This document shows, in pieces, positions 23,701 to 35,700 of a stretch of DNA of 64,000 bases (position 1 is the first letter of the stretch; every line of letters starts with the position of its first letter). A model generated the notes under the pieces. It saw nothing but the letters and a program-made list of their open reading frames with translations. It had not been told where the DNA came from and ran no database searches. Source of the DNA: Chamaelirium japonicum (taxonomy: Eukaryota > Streptophyta > Magnoliopsida > Liliales > Melanthiaceae); contig OX393552.1 in assembly GCA_947650365.1 (NCBI GenBank), forward strand, positions 52,707,428 to 52,771,427. The letters run 5' to 3'. The translations under genes and the position numbers were made by a program.

Positions 23701-26700
23701 ACTGGAAGTCTAGTACTGTAGCTTATAGGAGAAATAATGTTGTATTTTGTGACTTTTTTGTTTTGGATTGTACTATAATCTTGGATACTTTATCGAAATA
23801 TCATGCTTCATTTTGTTGTTGGTAATCTTGAATTTATGATTTGGATTTTACTAAAAACATGCATATTATCTCATAATATCATGCTTATTTTTGTTCTTGT
23901 TAATCTTGAATTTATAGTTATGTAAATGATACTTGTTCTTTAAAATAATGGTTGAGATAATCTTGAATTTATAACAATTTTTAAATATATATATTATATA
24001 TAATAGGGCTTTTTTTCAAAATATTATTAAAAAATAAAATAATAAATAGCTGTTGGCCAAAAGTATTTGTCATTCTAGCGCTTTGACCGCCACGTGGCAG
24101 GTCAGCGTCGTAAAGCGCGCCATAAATTTTTTTTTTTTTTTTTCTGAGCCAAGGTAAAGTCGGTATCCGGGTTAGCGAGTTTAAACCCGATATTCTTTAT
24201 ACCGGTTTTAACCGGAGCCCCCTTATAGAATGTTCTCACACTTAGCCGTTTTGTTGTTGGACTTCGAGTAAACCCGGTATCCACAATACTGGGTTTAACC
24301 CCGGTAACCCGGATACCGACTTTACCTTGGTTGAGAAAAAAAAAAATTTCCGGTGCGCTTTACGGCGCTAACCTGCCACATGGCGGTCAGAGCGCTAGAA
24401 TGGCAAATACTTTTGGTCAATAGCTATTTAGCTAAATATTTTTTTTAATAATATTTTGAAAAAAAGCCCTATATAATATCAAAATAATGATTAAAAATAG
24501 TCAAAATGTCTAGGCGCCGCTTAGGCGGTCCCCCACCGTCTGACTAGAGCCTAGCGTTTTTTAGAACCTTGATCCATACACATTCTCTGGCTCCTATCTT
24601 TTGGTGTAGTAAATCCGGGAATGACAAAGGGGTTGAAGTTGTCGCAAAAATTGCTTCTGCAAGATCTCTTCGATGTGTCCTTTGAATTCTGCATTCGTTG
24701 TAGGATTAACTCAATAATGTGGAAGATAGGTAGAATTGCTACGGACACCTGTGTTCTAAAAAGCAGCCCAGGCGGCCACCTAGGCGCTAGAAGGACCCCT
24801 CCCAGCCTAGCCCCTAGGCAGTGCATAAAAGCGGCCCAGACCGCTTGGCGGGTCTAGGTGAGGCTAGGCGACCACTTTGGTGGGCCTAGGCGCTAAAGCA
24901 TGTATAGATGTTATTTTATTGTTAATAATCTTGGATTTATGGTTTGGATTAAACTAAAATCATGGATATTATGATATTATAGTAATTTTAAAGCACATAT
25001 ATTATATATAATATCAAAATAATAATTAAAATAATTTTAAAAAGCCAAAACGCCTAGGCGCTAGAAGGCCCCACCACCTGACTAGCGCCTAGTGCTTTTT
25101 AGAACATTGACGGGCACTAAGTCGATGGTGTTTTGATGGCACGAATTGGGGCAACTCATTCGGTAACTCTTCTAGAACGACATTCGAGAAATCAAAAAGT
25201 AACTTTTGGATGATTGGATCCTGTGGATGCTCTTTATGGTTTGGCTTTTCTTATCGATTCTCCAAGTTGCACTTTGCTTGTCTCCTAGCTCTCAAATTCG
25301 AACTTCGTCTTAGACAATTGGTTGTGCTTCGAAGGTACATGGTGGTAACACGTGGAGGAACAAAGGGCAAAGCAGGGCTAGGCCAAAATTATGATTGGTA
25401 GTGTTAGTAGATATAGCGAAAATTCTGCAAGCAAACCCTTCCAACTGACTGCATGACCTTGTATGAAAAATTCTATTGCCTACGCCAATGGTTGGGTGTG
25501 GAACATTACACACTAGACTTCAGTAACTTGTCGTCTCATATTGTATTTCTCGATTCTAAGGGGAAAACTCACGACGAGATGCTGAGTGTATTTGGGAACT
25601 TTCAGTCATGTCGAGCAAGGTTTAAAATCACGGTAACGGTCGCGGTATCGGTCGGCCCCGAACCGGTATGTATCGACCGGTACGTACCAATACCGGTTGA
25701 GAAAAAAAACCTGAAAAAAACCCAAAAAATCCAAAAAAAAAAAAATTAACCTGTCGGTACCGGTCCGTACCGGTACCGGCCGATACGAACCGGTAAGTAC
25801 CGGTACCGGCCGATACGGGCCAGGTATCGGGATCGGATGCAGTACCGGTCTCGAACCGGCCAAAACCGGTACGTACCGGCCGGTACGTACCGGTATCGGC
25901 CGAGATTTAAAACCCTGATGTCGAGGTGGGCGTCAGGAGTATCCCGACGCTCGAGGAGGCCTACTTGCATGCTCATTGAGTCATGAAGCACATGGCCAAG
26001 CTTTGAAATTTCGGTTGAAATGTTGAAATTTTGGTGCGAAATTTCGGTTTCGGGCCTTCGGCTACAACCAAAGCGAAACCCCTATGCGAAACCTTGATAT
26101 TCTGGTTTTTGAATGTGTTTCGGTTCATTTCATGCATTTCGGTGTATTTCGACTATTTTGGTGAAAATTCGGTCGAAATAAGTGGACAGGGACTACGAAA
26201 AAAGATGTTGTCAGCTCTTTCGGCCGCTTTCGGTGGGATTCCGCACGAAAACACATGGGCAAGCATCTTTGCACGAAATTTCGGGGTAATTCATTGTGGG
26301 GCCCGCGATGTCGGCTCTTTTCAATGGCTTTTGGTGGGATTCTGTGCGAAATCATGTGAACCTGTCACTTCGTGTTAAAATGTCTCACTTCGGACGAAAT
26401 TTCGAGTGAGAATTGAGCCTATAAATGGGAACCTAACCGCTTCGTTGGTTGTGCTTCGAACACCAGTTCATGAAGAGATTGAAATTATCTACGAAGTCTT
26501 ATCCTTTTCCTCATAGGTGGCATGGCTATGTATAGGTATTGCTATACCTATTACCTCGTACTGTTCAGGAAAGAGTTTCATGACAATGTGTGGTGTGGCG
26601 TTGTAAATATGGATGCATGCCACATCTTGCTTGGGCTCAAAAAAGAATGAGGGGATGTGCATCTATCTTAAAGTTGGTAAGCCTACAAGCTTGTCTCAAG

Positions 26701-29700
26701 TCACTAGATTCGATAGATGAAAGGTTGGAACTAGAGATAGTCAACCTTGGGCCCATCTACGATGTTTATTTGGATGACACAGATGGGCGGTTTCTCTCCT
26801 CTCAAGCCTTTTTACTCACTTTTTAATAGAGGGCAACAAGTAACTTTCTATTCTTAAAGAGTCGGGCATAGCGTTAGGCCCAACCAGTTCACATCTTACT
26901 ATCCAAATGGAAACCGTGCCATGTTTTTAATTTTGCAGGTGATTCACCAGGAAATATATTTCACGAATTAAAGATAAAATTAAAAAGGAAATACACACTT
27001 CTTGAAGTGGAGATGGGCTTTGTGTGAATTTAAGGGCAAGAAACCAAAATACCGCTGACACTTTACATGCATTGATCCGATTGGCCAGATCCGACACACA
27101 TTAGAAGATTTTCTAACAAGGCAATGTATATCGATAAATTTTCTTTGAGTGACTCGGGAAGCCAGCTAGTTCTAGTTCATGGATTGGCGAAGAAGGTCTA
27201 TTGAAGCTTGATTTAAAGGTTTACAGGAATACATGCTAGTCTTTTCGTCACTATCGAGATCTCTCCAACGGTTGGGAATTGACGCATAAGCATTTTTGGT
27301 GTGACTTGAAGCATCAAATCATTGGCCCTCATTGTCATTGGAGTTTTAATTATAGGTAGAACTAGATATTTAGTAGTACATTTTAATTTCAATTTGGCTT
27401 TTGATAGGATTTATTTTGAATAGCTTTATAATCATGATTAAATTTTGGAGGGGCCTTTTTACAGTTATATTTCCACATACTATCCACTAAAGCTGAACCC
27501 TCTTTTCTTCCTAATTTTGCTGCGGCATGATTCTTAGCGGATAGCATTCTTTGCCCTCGACAGCTCTTTGCTCCTCATTTCTAGGTACAGACTGCACCCA
27601 TATGTAGAAACTAGGACAAACTCTTGTGAATCAGAATAGGATTTCAACTCTCTCAATTATGGTGGGGATTCAGGAATATGCCAAGGTATCCATTGGTCAC
27701 AAAAGAGAGAAAAATAAAGACGGATGAGAAGAAATGAAAGAATAAGTTAGAAGCACTTATTTGCTTCTATGGTTAGTATTAGGTTTTTGTTATTTCTTCT
27801 TTGCTTGGAGGTTAATAAACTAGTTACTTGGTTGTTCCACTCAAATCAACACACCAAAGGACTATTTTTAATGCCATAAAGTAAAAAATGTGACAATAAT
27901 ATGCGCATAATTATATTACTCGTGAACTAGGTCACAAAATGTTCAAAATCATGTACAAGTGGATTTTAGGTCATGCACTTTCAACAATTTTTGCTTTGTA
28001 ATTTGGCTCTATTTGCAAGATGTCAAATGAAGTGGCACACCCAAAATATTGGGCATAACCTGGGAACATTTTCCCTTTGTTTCTATGCAATCAAAGTCGG
28101 TAGTCGGCCCTAGTCGGCCAAGGGTCGACTAGGACTAGTCGGGACTAGTCGGCCAAAACTTATTCTAACCCCTCCCTAAACATAGATGATATATGAACTA
28201 ACATAAATGTCAATAAGGATATGATATTAGTCGGTTAATAACAATACATACCTTCACACTTCACAGCATGAGTATAAATACATAAGTAACAGTCTAACAG
28301 AACACAGTTGTATTGGCGTCATGCCCCTGTCAAAAGACTCAGAATTAAGAATTCATCACAATATTTGTTTGATGATGTTTAATCGGTGAACAACCCCAAT
28401 TTTGATTATAGGGTTATATGGATATCAACAAATAAACAATAGTTATTTGTCTATGTTTTTATCTGAGATTCTCAGGTGCTCAACAGATGATTACAGGAAA
28501 GAGCCATAGTTGTGAGTCTTGCGACTCAAGACTTTGAGCCAATGTAAAAAAATCCAAACAAAATTGCTTGCAAAGACTCCTTGCAAATAAATATTTGCTT
28601 GCAGAATGCTGCCTGGGGACTAGTCAGGCTAGTCGGGGACTAGTCGGGGTTCCGCCTAGCAATGACAAAATTGGAATTAATCGGTCGGGAAAATGCCGTC
28701 TGGGGACTAGTCGCCGACTAGTCCCGATTTTGATAGCATAGCTTTGTTTGATAACTAATAAAAGGTTTCCATGGTAACACTTTTTTGTGCAATTTTGGTT
28801 TCATGTTTGATAATGTTGAAACCGATTCCTTCGGACACATCTTTCCTCAAAAACACGGAAAATGGTAGTGGAGGAAATACCTCGATGCACTTTTCTTTGA
28901 GACCAACATCGTCAGTCCGCTTTATCCTGTGCACTACCGGGGTAGAGAGAGAAGAGCGAAGATTGTAGAGAGTGTTGTAGAGAGAGTTGTAAAGGGAGTG
29001 TATGTTCTAGAGATAGTATTGCAAAGAGTATATGTTCTAGAGAATGTAGTAGAGAATATTGTAGATATATATTAAATATACATAATTTTATAGGGAGAGC
29101 ACAATGTAAGAATGTTGTAGAGAGAATATCATAGAGGGAATATATGTTCTACAGAGATAATGTTGTAGAGAGTATATATTAAGGAGAGAATGTTGTAGTG
29201 AAAGATTAATGTAGAGAGAATATTGTGAAGATAATATTGCGGTGAGAGACTGTAGAGAAAATACTGTAGAAAGAGATTGTAAAGAGAGTTTTGTAGGGAG
29301 AGAACATGTAAGGAAAAGAGTGTTGTATAGTGAATATTGTAGAAAGAGAACATTACAGAGAGCAATGCTGTTAAGTGCGGTGTGTGATTGCACAACTTTA
29401 CCTATGTTACTCGCATTTGTGCTTGCATATGCAATTGAGTAATCCTCCCCCTTGTTTGTTTTTAAATTATTTAAAAAAAAAACTCAAAGAAATCTAATAA
29501 GATTAAGAAAATTCCTAAAAATAGTTAGAAGATTTTAGAACTCAGAAAATGGAGGCACCTTCTTTGTTAAAGGGGGTTCCGGCTACGGCTCTAACTTAGT
29601 ATATTAGAATAAGAATTCGGTTACAAATTTTACAAAATAGGAAAAAGAAAGTAGTCCCTTTATGGGTTGTTATACTTTACAAATTTCAATTATAACAAAG

Positions 29701-32700
29701 AGAAAAAGAAAATAATAATCTACTTAATCTCATACTTCCCATTGGAGTTCTTTATAGGCTCCATTGTTAGACCTGCTACCCAACCTGTCATCATCTAAGT
29801 CCTTCAATGTACCCATAATCCGTCTCCTCCTAACTCCTGACGGGAATCTCTTCCATGTCATGTGCTGGCTCAATCTTTGAGATACCACTGATTCTATCAA
29901 GACCCCAATACTCCTCGAATAACGCTTGACTGCTGCTATCACGTCCACGCCCACAGCCGCTACTTGTATTGCTGCTACCCTTCGATAAGCACCTTCTTGG
30001 TTTCTAGATTTCCTCTTCAAAAGTTGATTGTGTCACTTGCAACTTAGTCAAGTCATCCTCCTATAAGACTCAGTTGTCCGTATCAACATCCAAGGATGGT
30101 CATCCTCTGCCACCTCGTGCTCGGTAGGATTGTATAATCCCGGCTTCGCCTTCCTCTTCAAGTACCGTTCATGACCAAAGAAAATAGTGTGTGGTCGCAT
30201 AACTTAATGTGCGACAACACATCTCCAATGATTATAAATTATCCATTGGAATGTGCGGTCATACAACTCAATGTGAGATAGAAAATTAGTTGTTGGATAT
30301 TTTATGGCCACACATAGTTTGTGCGGTTGCACATGATCCTATGCACATATGTGGTGTTTGCACAACAATTTTTAAGGTCTGGACCGCATTTGTGACCGCA
30401 TATGTGCATATGCGGTCGCATTTGATAAAATTGGAAAGAGAATATTGTAGAGAGAACACGATAGATAATATATGTTCTAGAGAGAATAATAGAGAGTTGT
30501 TGCAGATATAATGTTATAGTGAGTGAACATTTATGAAGAGAATAGGTGTAGAGAGTATATGTTTTAGAGAGAGAATGAGTAGAGAATATATGTTGTAGAG
30601 ATAGAATGTTGCAGGTAGAAAATTGTGGAGAATGGTTGAGCTTGATCACATTTGCACGGATACTTGTTTCCACGTTATCAAACAGTGGATGGACCGACTC
30701 TTCGTGAGTCAGGCAAGTTACCAAAAAAAAATCTGGATGGTTTTTTCTATGGAAACAACGGTCCATGGAAACAACCATCCTCAGGAACTGCGCATCCAGG
30801 TTATCAAACATGGTGTTTCTTTCCAGCATATTCTTGTTGAAGTTGCTTTCAAGAATGTTGTTGATTGGATCTTCAGATATAATGCACCTTGAAAATTATT
30901 ACATGTGCTAGCATATGTTTGCTTATCTCATGGCTAGACTGGCACAAATTCAATAATTACTTTGTAGTGCTTATTATGTAAGGAGTTCTGTCACAAAGAA
31001 TGTGGTTGTTATGAACAATACATCTGCCTTTTATATATTTAGATCCTTTCTGTACTTGTGGAAGAGTTTCCCATTTTATTACTATCTGATCGAAATATTT
31101 ATTTCATATTTGATACATGCCGTTTCGTCAGTACTCCCCCCCCCCCCCCTCCTCCTTCCTTCCTTCTCTTCTTGAGGTCTGATGTTCTCTTTAAAATCTT
31201 TGTATTTGCAGATGCTGTGGAAATGACCTTTATTGTTTATTTTTATAAAGATACTTGTTTGATTGGGGGTATTTGGATTGATAAAACGCTTTTGCTTTTG
31301 TTTTACTTCTGAATCTTGATGCGAGTACGGAGCTGATGGACATTGCTCGTATCCATATTTTTGTTTTCAATATTGATTTTCTACTGACGTTGAGATTTAC
31401 TGGTATATGATGGTGGTGGTGTTGATTCCTTTTTTTTATAATGCTACATTGTTAACATATTATTGTTCACATCATTAAAGAACCACATATTTTCCTAACT
31501 TCAGAGTTGTGCTTGACTGTTTCTTGGTTGTATGGATTTCATCTGTCCTGCAGCAAACCGGTCCGAAACTAGGAACAATGATGGGGGTCTTTGTGCCATG
31601 TTTGCAAAACATCTTGGGAATTATCTACTATATCCGGTTTTCTTGGTAAAGTACATCTTACTACCTTTGTTTCTCCTTGAAATGCCGATGTCTACTTGCA
31701 GATTCTAGTGTATCCTACTCAACCGAGATTTGCTTGGAGCAATAAGTGACAATCTGTCATTGCCCAGAATACATATGAGAGTCAATTGTTGTAATGAAAT
31801 GAAATATATAACCTCTTCATTTTTATATAATCCCAGTATCTTTGAACAAGCATACAAATCCAAACTATGGAGACATCTAATACCTACAAGGTTGTGCACC
31901 ACAACAGATGTTGATTATATATTTATATGCACTTCTGCAGAACATTTTCATCTACTTTTATCCGCAGTTCATGCCCTTCTGTGTAACATTTTATCTACTT
32001 GTTCCCCAAATTAATTATCCTATATTTTGGCTACAAGCATTACCTATTTTTAACTTCTAACTATTTCTCAGGCATGTTAGATACTGGTTCAATATTCAAT
32101 TGATCTTGTTCCTATGGTATGTAATACATAAAGTGCCTATCTTGGAGAATCACACAGTCGGTTTGCTGTTTCATTTTGTCTAGTGGCCTACTTGGTCTAC
32201 CTCATTTGGTTTGTAAACACAAGAATTAGGCATATGCTGCACAAATCACAAGGGCATATACCTGTTCTTATGTTCTGGATAAATATTATGCAGTGTTTTC
32301 AGACTCGGTTTGACTCGGACGAGTCGACTCGTTTTGACTCGACTCGGGCTCGATTTTGACCCGACTCGGACCAGTGACTCGCAACTTGCCTGACTCGTCC
32401 GAGTCATATCCCGACTCGTGACCCGACTCGGACGAGTCTTCAGCGTGACCCGACTCGGACGAGTCCCAACGAGTCAGGCTCAAGCTTAATGTTTGGCCCG
32501 AATGATCAATCCGATTGAATGGGTCTTGATCACAGCTGTCCGATTGAATGGGTCTTAATCACAGCCGTCCAACTAATAAAATGATCCCTTCTTAAGGGTT
32601 TGGTCGGCCAATTTCTAGGTTTTCAGCACCGTGCGGCCCGTGCCTCTCCCTCTCACGCAGCCTCTGCATCTCTCCCTCTCACGCAGTCGCCGCTGTCGAC

Positions 32701-35700
32701 GAGCCGAGCCTGCCGAAGCCGTTGACGAGGTAAGTTCTAGGTTTTAAGCATCGTGCCTCTCCCTCTCACGGAGCCTCTGCGTCTCTCCCTCTCACGCAGT
32801 CGCCGCCACCGACGAGCCGAGCCTGCCGGAGCCATTGACGAGGTAAATTTTGATCTCTACTCTACTCAGCCCTCCCCTCTCCTTTGTCGTCTCCACAGCC
32901 CTCTCCTCTCATCTCCTCTCTGATCTCTCGTCTCTTTTCCTTTCTCTCTTATCTACCCCCATTCTCTGCCCCATTGTCTCCACCTCAAGTCACAGTCGTC
33001 CGTTGCATCGCACTTAGCCCCAATCGGCAAGCAAAGGGTCAACAACAATCAGGTAGCAGGCTCCACAGTCGTTCCTTTGCTGTCAGTCGTGTAAGGGTGC
33101 AACGGATGGCAGCTATGAAGCACAGACATGGGTACGGCGACACGACACGACACACACGGACACGGCAACACAATATTTCTTCAAAAATGAAGGACACGAC
33201 ACGGTTAGGACACGACAATTAATATTTATAATTTTATATAAATAATATATAATACATGAATACTACATAGAGATGCTTAACTTCGAAGAATAATTCATAA
33301 AACATGCTCCAACTAGATGGGAAATTACTTTATGGTTATATTTAAGAAATTTCAATGGTAGCACAATACCCCAATTTGACAACTACTAAATTTTTTCTTT
33401 TGGTAATTTCAATGATTCAATCTAATCAAAATTGAATTGAAGAGGGCAAAATGAAGTTTATTTACTATGGGGCCGGGTTTGGCACTATGGGATCCTCACT
33501 AGAGGTCATAAGGGTAATGACAACTATCCAATAAAGTTCACAAAATCCACAAAGTTCTAGAATTATTGCTAAAAGATTATCTTAATATGTGTAAGAAAAA
33601 TCCTATTAATTATATCCTATGATGTTATAACCTTAGAAGATATAAGTTAAAGCCAAATCTTAATCACAACCGTCCATTACACCAAGCCCCAAACAAATCA
33701 TCCAACTCATCTCCGATCCCATGCAAACAACGTCCTTGCCGTGTCTGGCAGTGTCCTGGACAAAAAAAAAAACAGGACACTTCGGAGCCGTGTCCGACAC
33801 GTGTCCGGGCCGTGTCCGTGTCCGACACGTGTCCGACACGGACACGGGGCCCTCTAAGAAGTGTCCGTGTTTCATAGGATGGCAGTGACTTGAGGTGCAT
33901 ACAATGGGGTAGAGAATGAGTGCTCCGCCTCTTCTCTCTTGCATTTCTCTGTTGCTAATCCCCTTCTCTATATTACCTGCCAAGCAACAACAGAAACATA
34001 AGTAAAAGAAATAATTCAATCAACATACAATTGTGATCAATGTTGTTGCTTGACATATAATGTAAGATGATAGATGAAAGTAGCAGTCATGAATCCAAGA
34101 TATAATTTTGTTATGAACAATTGTTTGTTGATTCATATTTCAACTTGTTTTTTTATATGGATATAATGTCTGGGTCTGCGAGTGGAACTCTTGATGATGC
34201 TAACAAGCGCAAGTCCGACTTTGCATGGTCCTACGCAACACAAGTTTCAGGGAAGTCGAGAGGAACTGTTAAGTGCATGTTTTGTGATCAAACAATGCAG
34301 GGGGGGATAAACATGATCAAGAATCATTTGGGCGGAACCCATAAGGATTCAAAACCTTGTCAAAAGGTTCCGCATGAAATCAAAGAAAGATGTAAGAAGG
34401 CACTGGAGATCTTTCAAAATGAAAAATCCAGAAAAGAAGAGATGACGCGAAATATTGGGTTGGCTAGATCACAACAGGATCTTATAGATGTGGGTGAGGA
34501 GGAGGGCTTTGGTGTTCAAGGTTCATGTTCAGTAACACGTCTTCCCCGATCATGTGGGCCATTGGACCGATTTGTTTCCATTGAGAGCAACCCAAGTATA
34601 GTTAATAGCAAGATTAAGAAGGACGAAAGGAACAATGTTTGTGATGCGATTGGACGTTTCATTTATGCAAATGCACTTTCGTTCAATCTTGTGAACAACG
34701 CTTATTGGAAGGAAATGTTGAGGGTGGTAGGAAACTTTGGTCCTGGCGTGAAGGGACCATCAATGCACGAGTTGAGGACAACAATCCTCAAAAAGCAAGT
34801 TAATAACACTGAAAAAATGATGAGCATTCACAAGAAGTCATGGGCTACATATGGGTGCTCCATCATGTCTGATGGATGGACAGATGGAAAGAATAGGAGC
34901 ATTATAAACTTTCTTGTAAGCAGTCATGCTGTACAATGTTCCTGAAATCCATTGATGCATCTGACTAAGTAAAGAGTGGAACTTTCTTGTTTGAGTGTCT
35001 TGATAAGATGGTGGAAGAGGTAGGAAAAGATAATGTGGTTCAGGTGATTACTGACAACACGGCGAGTTATGTGTCAGCGGGAAAACAACTGATGGAAAAG
35101 AGGAAACGACTCTTTTGGACCCCTTGTGCGGCGCACTGCATTGACTTGATGCTTGAGGAGATAGGGAGAATGAAAGTGCATGAGGATACCATTAGGAAGG
35201 CAAAGGATGTCACAAATTTTATCTATGCTCATGGGTGGGTATTAAATTTGATTGGGAAGTTTACCAAGGGAAGGGAACTCTTACGACCCGCTGTGACACG
35301 GTTTGCCACATCATACCTCACATTACAGTGTCTATACAGAGAGAAGGAGCATCTTATATCCTTGTTCAGTTCGGAAGAATATACATCAAGCTCTTGGGCA
35401 AAAAAGCCGAATGCAATAAAGGCTAGGGCAATCGTCTTGTTTGACCCTTCTTTTTGGAGTCTTGTTGGGTTTTGTGTGAGGACAGCCGTGCCACTAGTAT
35501 CTTTTTTGAGGGAGGTTGATTCTGATGAGAGGCCTTCTATGGGATTTTTGTATGAAGCTATGGATTCAGCAAAGGAAAGAATTGCAGACGCATGTGGAAA
35601 AGTGGAAAAGAAATATTTGTTATTTTGGAGGATTATCGATAGGAGGTGGACCAACCAATTACATAGTCCTCTTCATGCAGCTGGGTATTATTTGAACCCA

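Larger units (their letters stand above)
21240..25420 (-). pseudogene. Decayed Ty3/gypsy pol (chromovirus-like), split by two MITEs
   Basis: Read on the reverse strand, the pieces run in the order expected of a gypsy polyprotein. About 25118-25200: [14 protein letters not shown], the protease-RT linker. 24580-24740: [15 protein letters not shown]. 23131 down to 22700: remnants of the RT palm and MTQLFHP. About 22350-22550: RLKKGTF, VMPRM and AKKLSG, the RNase H start. 22200-22330: W..L.STRSF. Integrase pieces at 21530-21800 include [10 protein letters not shown] and [11 protein letters not shown]. About 21290-21480 carries [11 protein letters not shown]. Frameshifts and stops are numerous. 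The MITEs at 23140-24571 and 24749-25109 interrupt it with clean target duplications, so it predates both. No LTRs were located. Confidence 0.75.

Noticed and set aside
24102-24284. 60-codon minus-strand ORF
   Set aside because: Lies in the inverted arms of the foldback MITE at 24006-24469.
19500-30640. GTAGAGAG arrays as CRISPR-like repeats
   Set aside because: Units are contiguous and variable without unique spacers, and the DNA is plant nuclear.
35229-35654. Minus-strand ORF of 141 codons
   Set aside because: Antisense shadow of the hAT transposase second segment.
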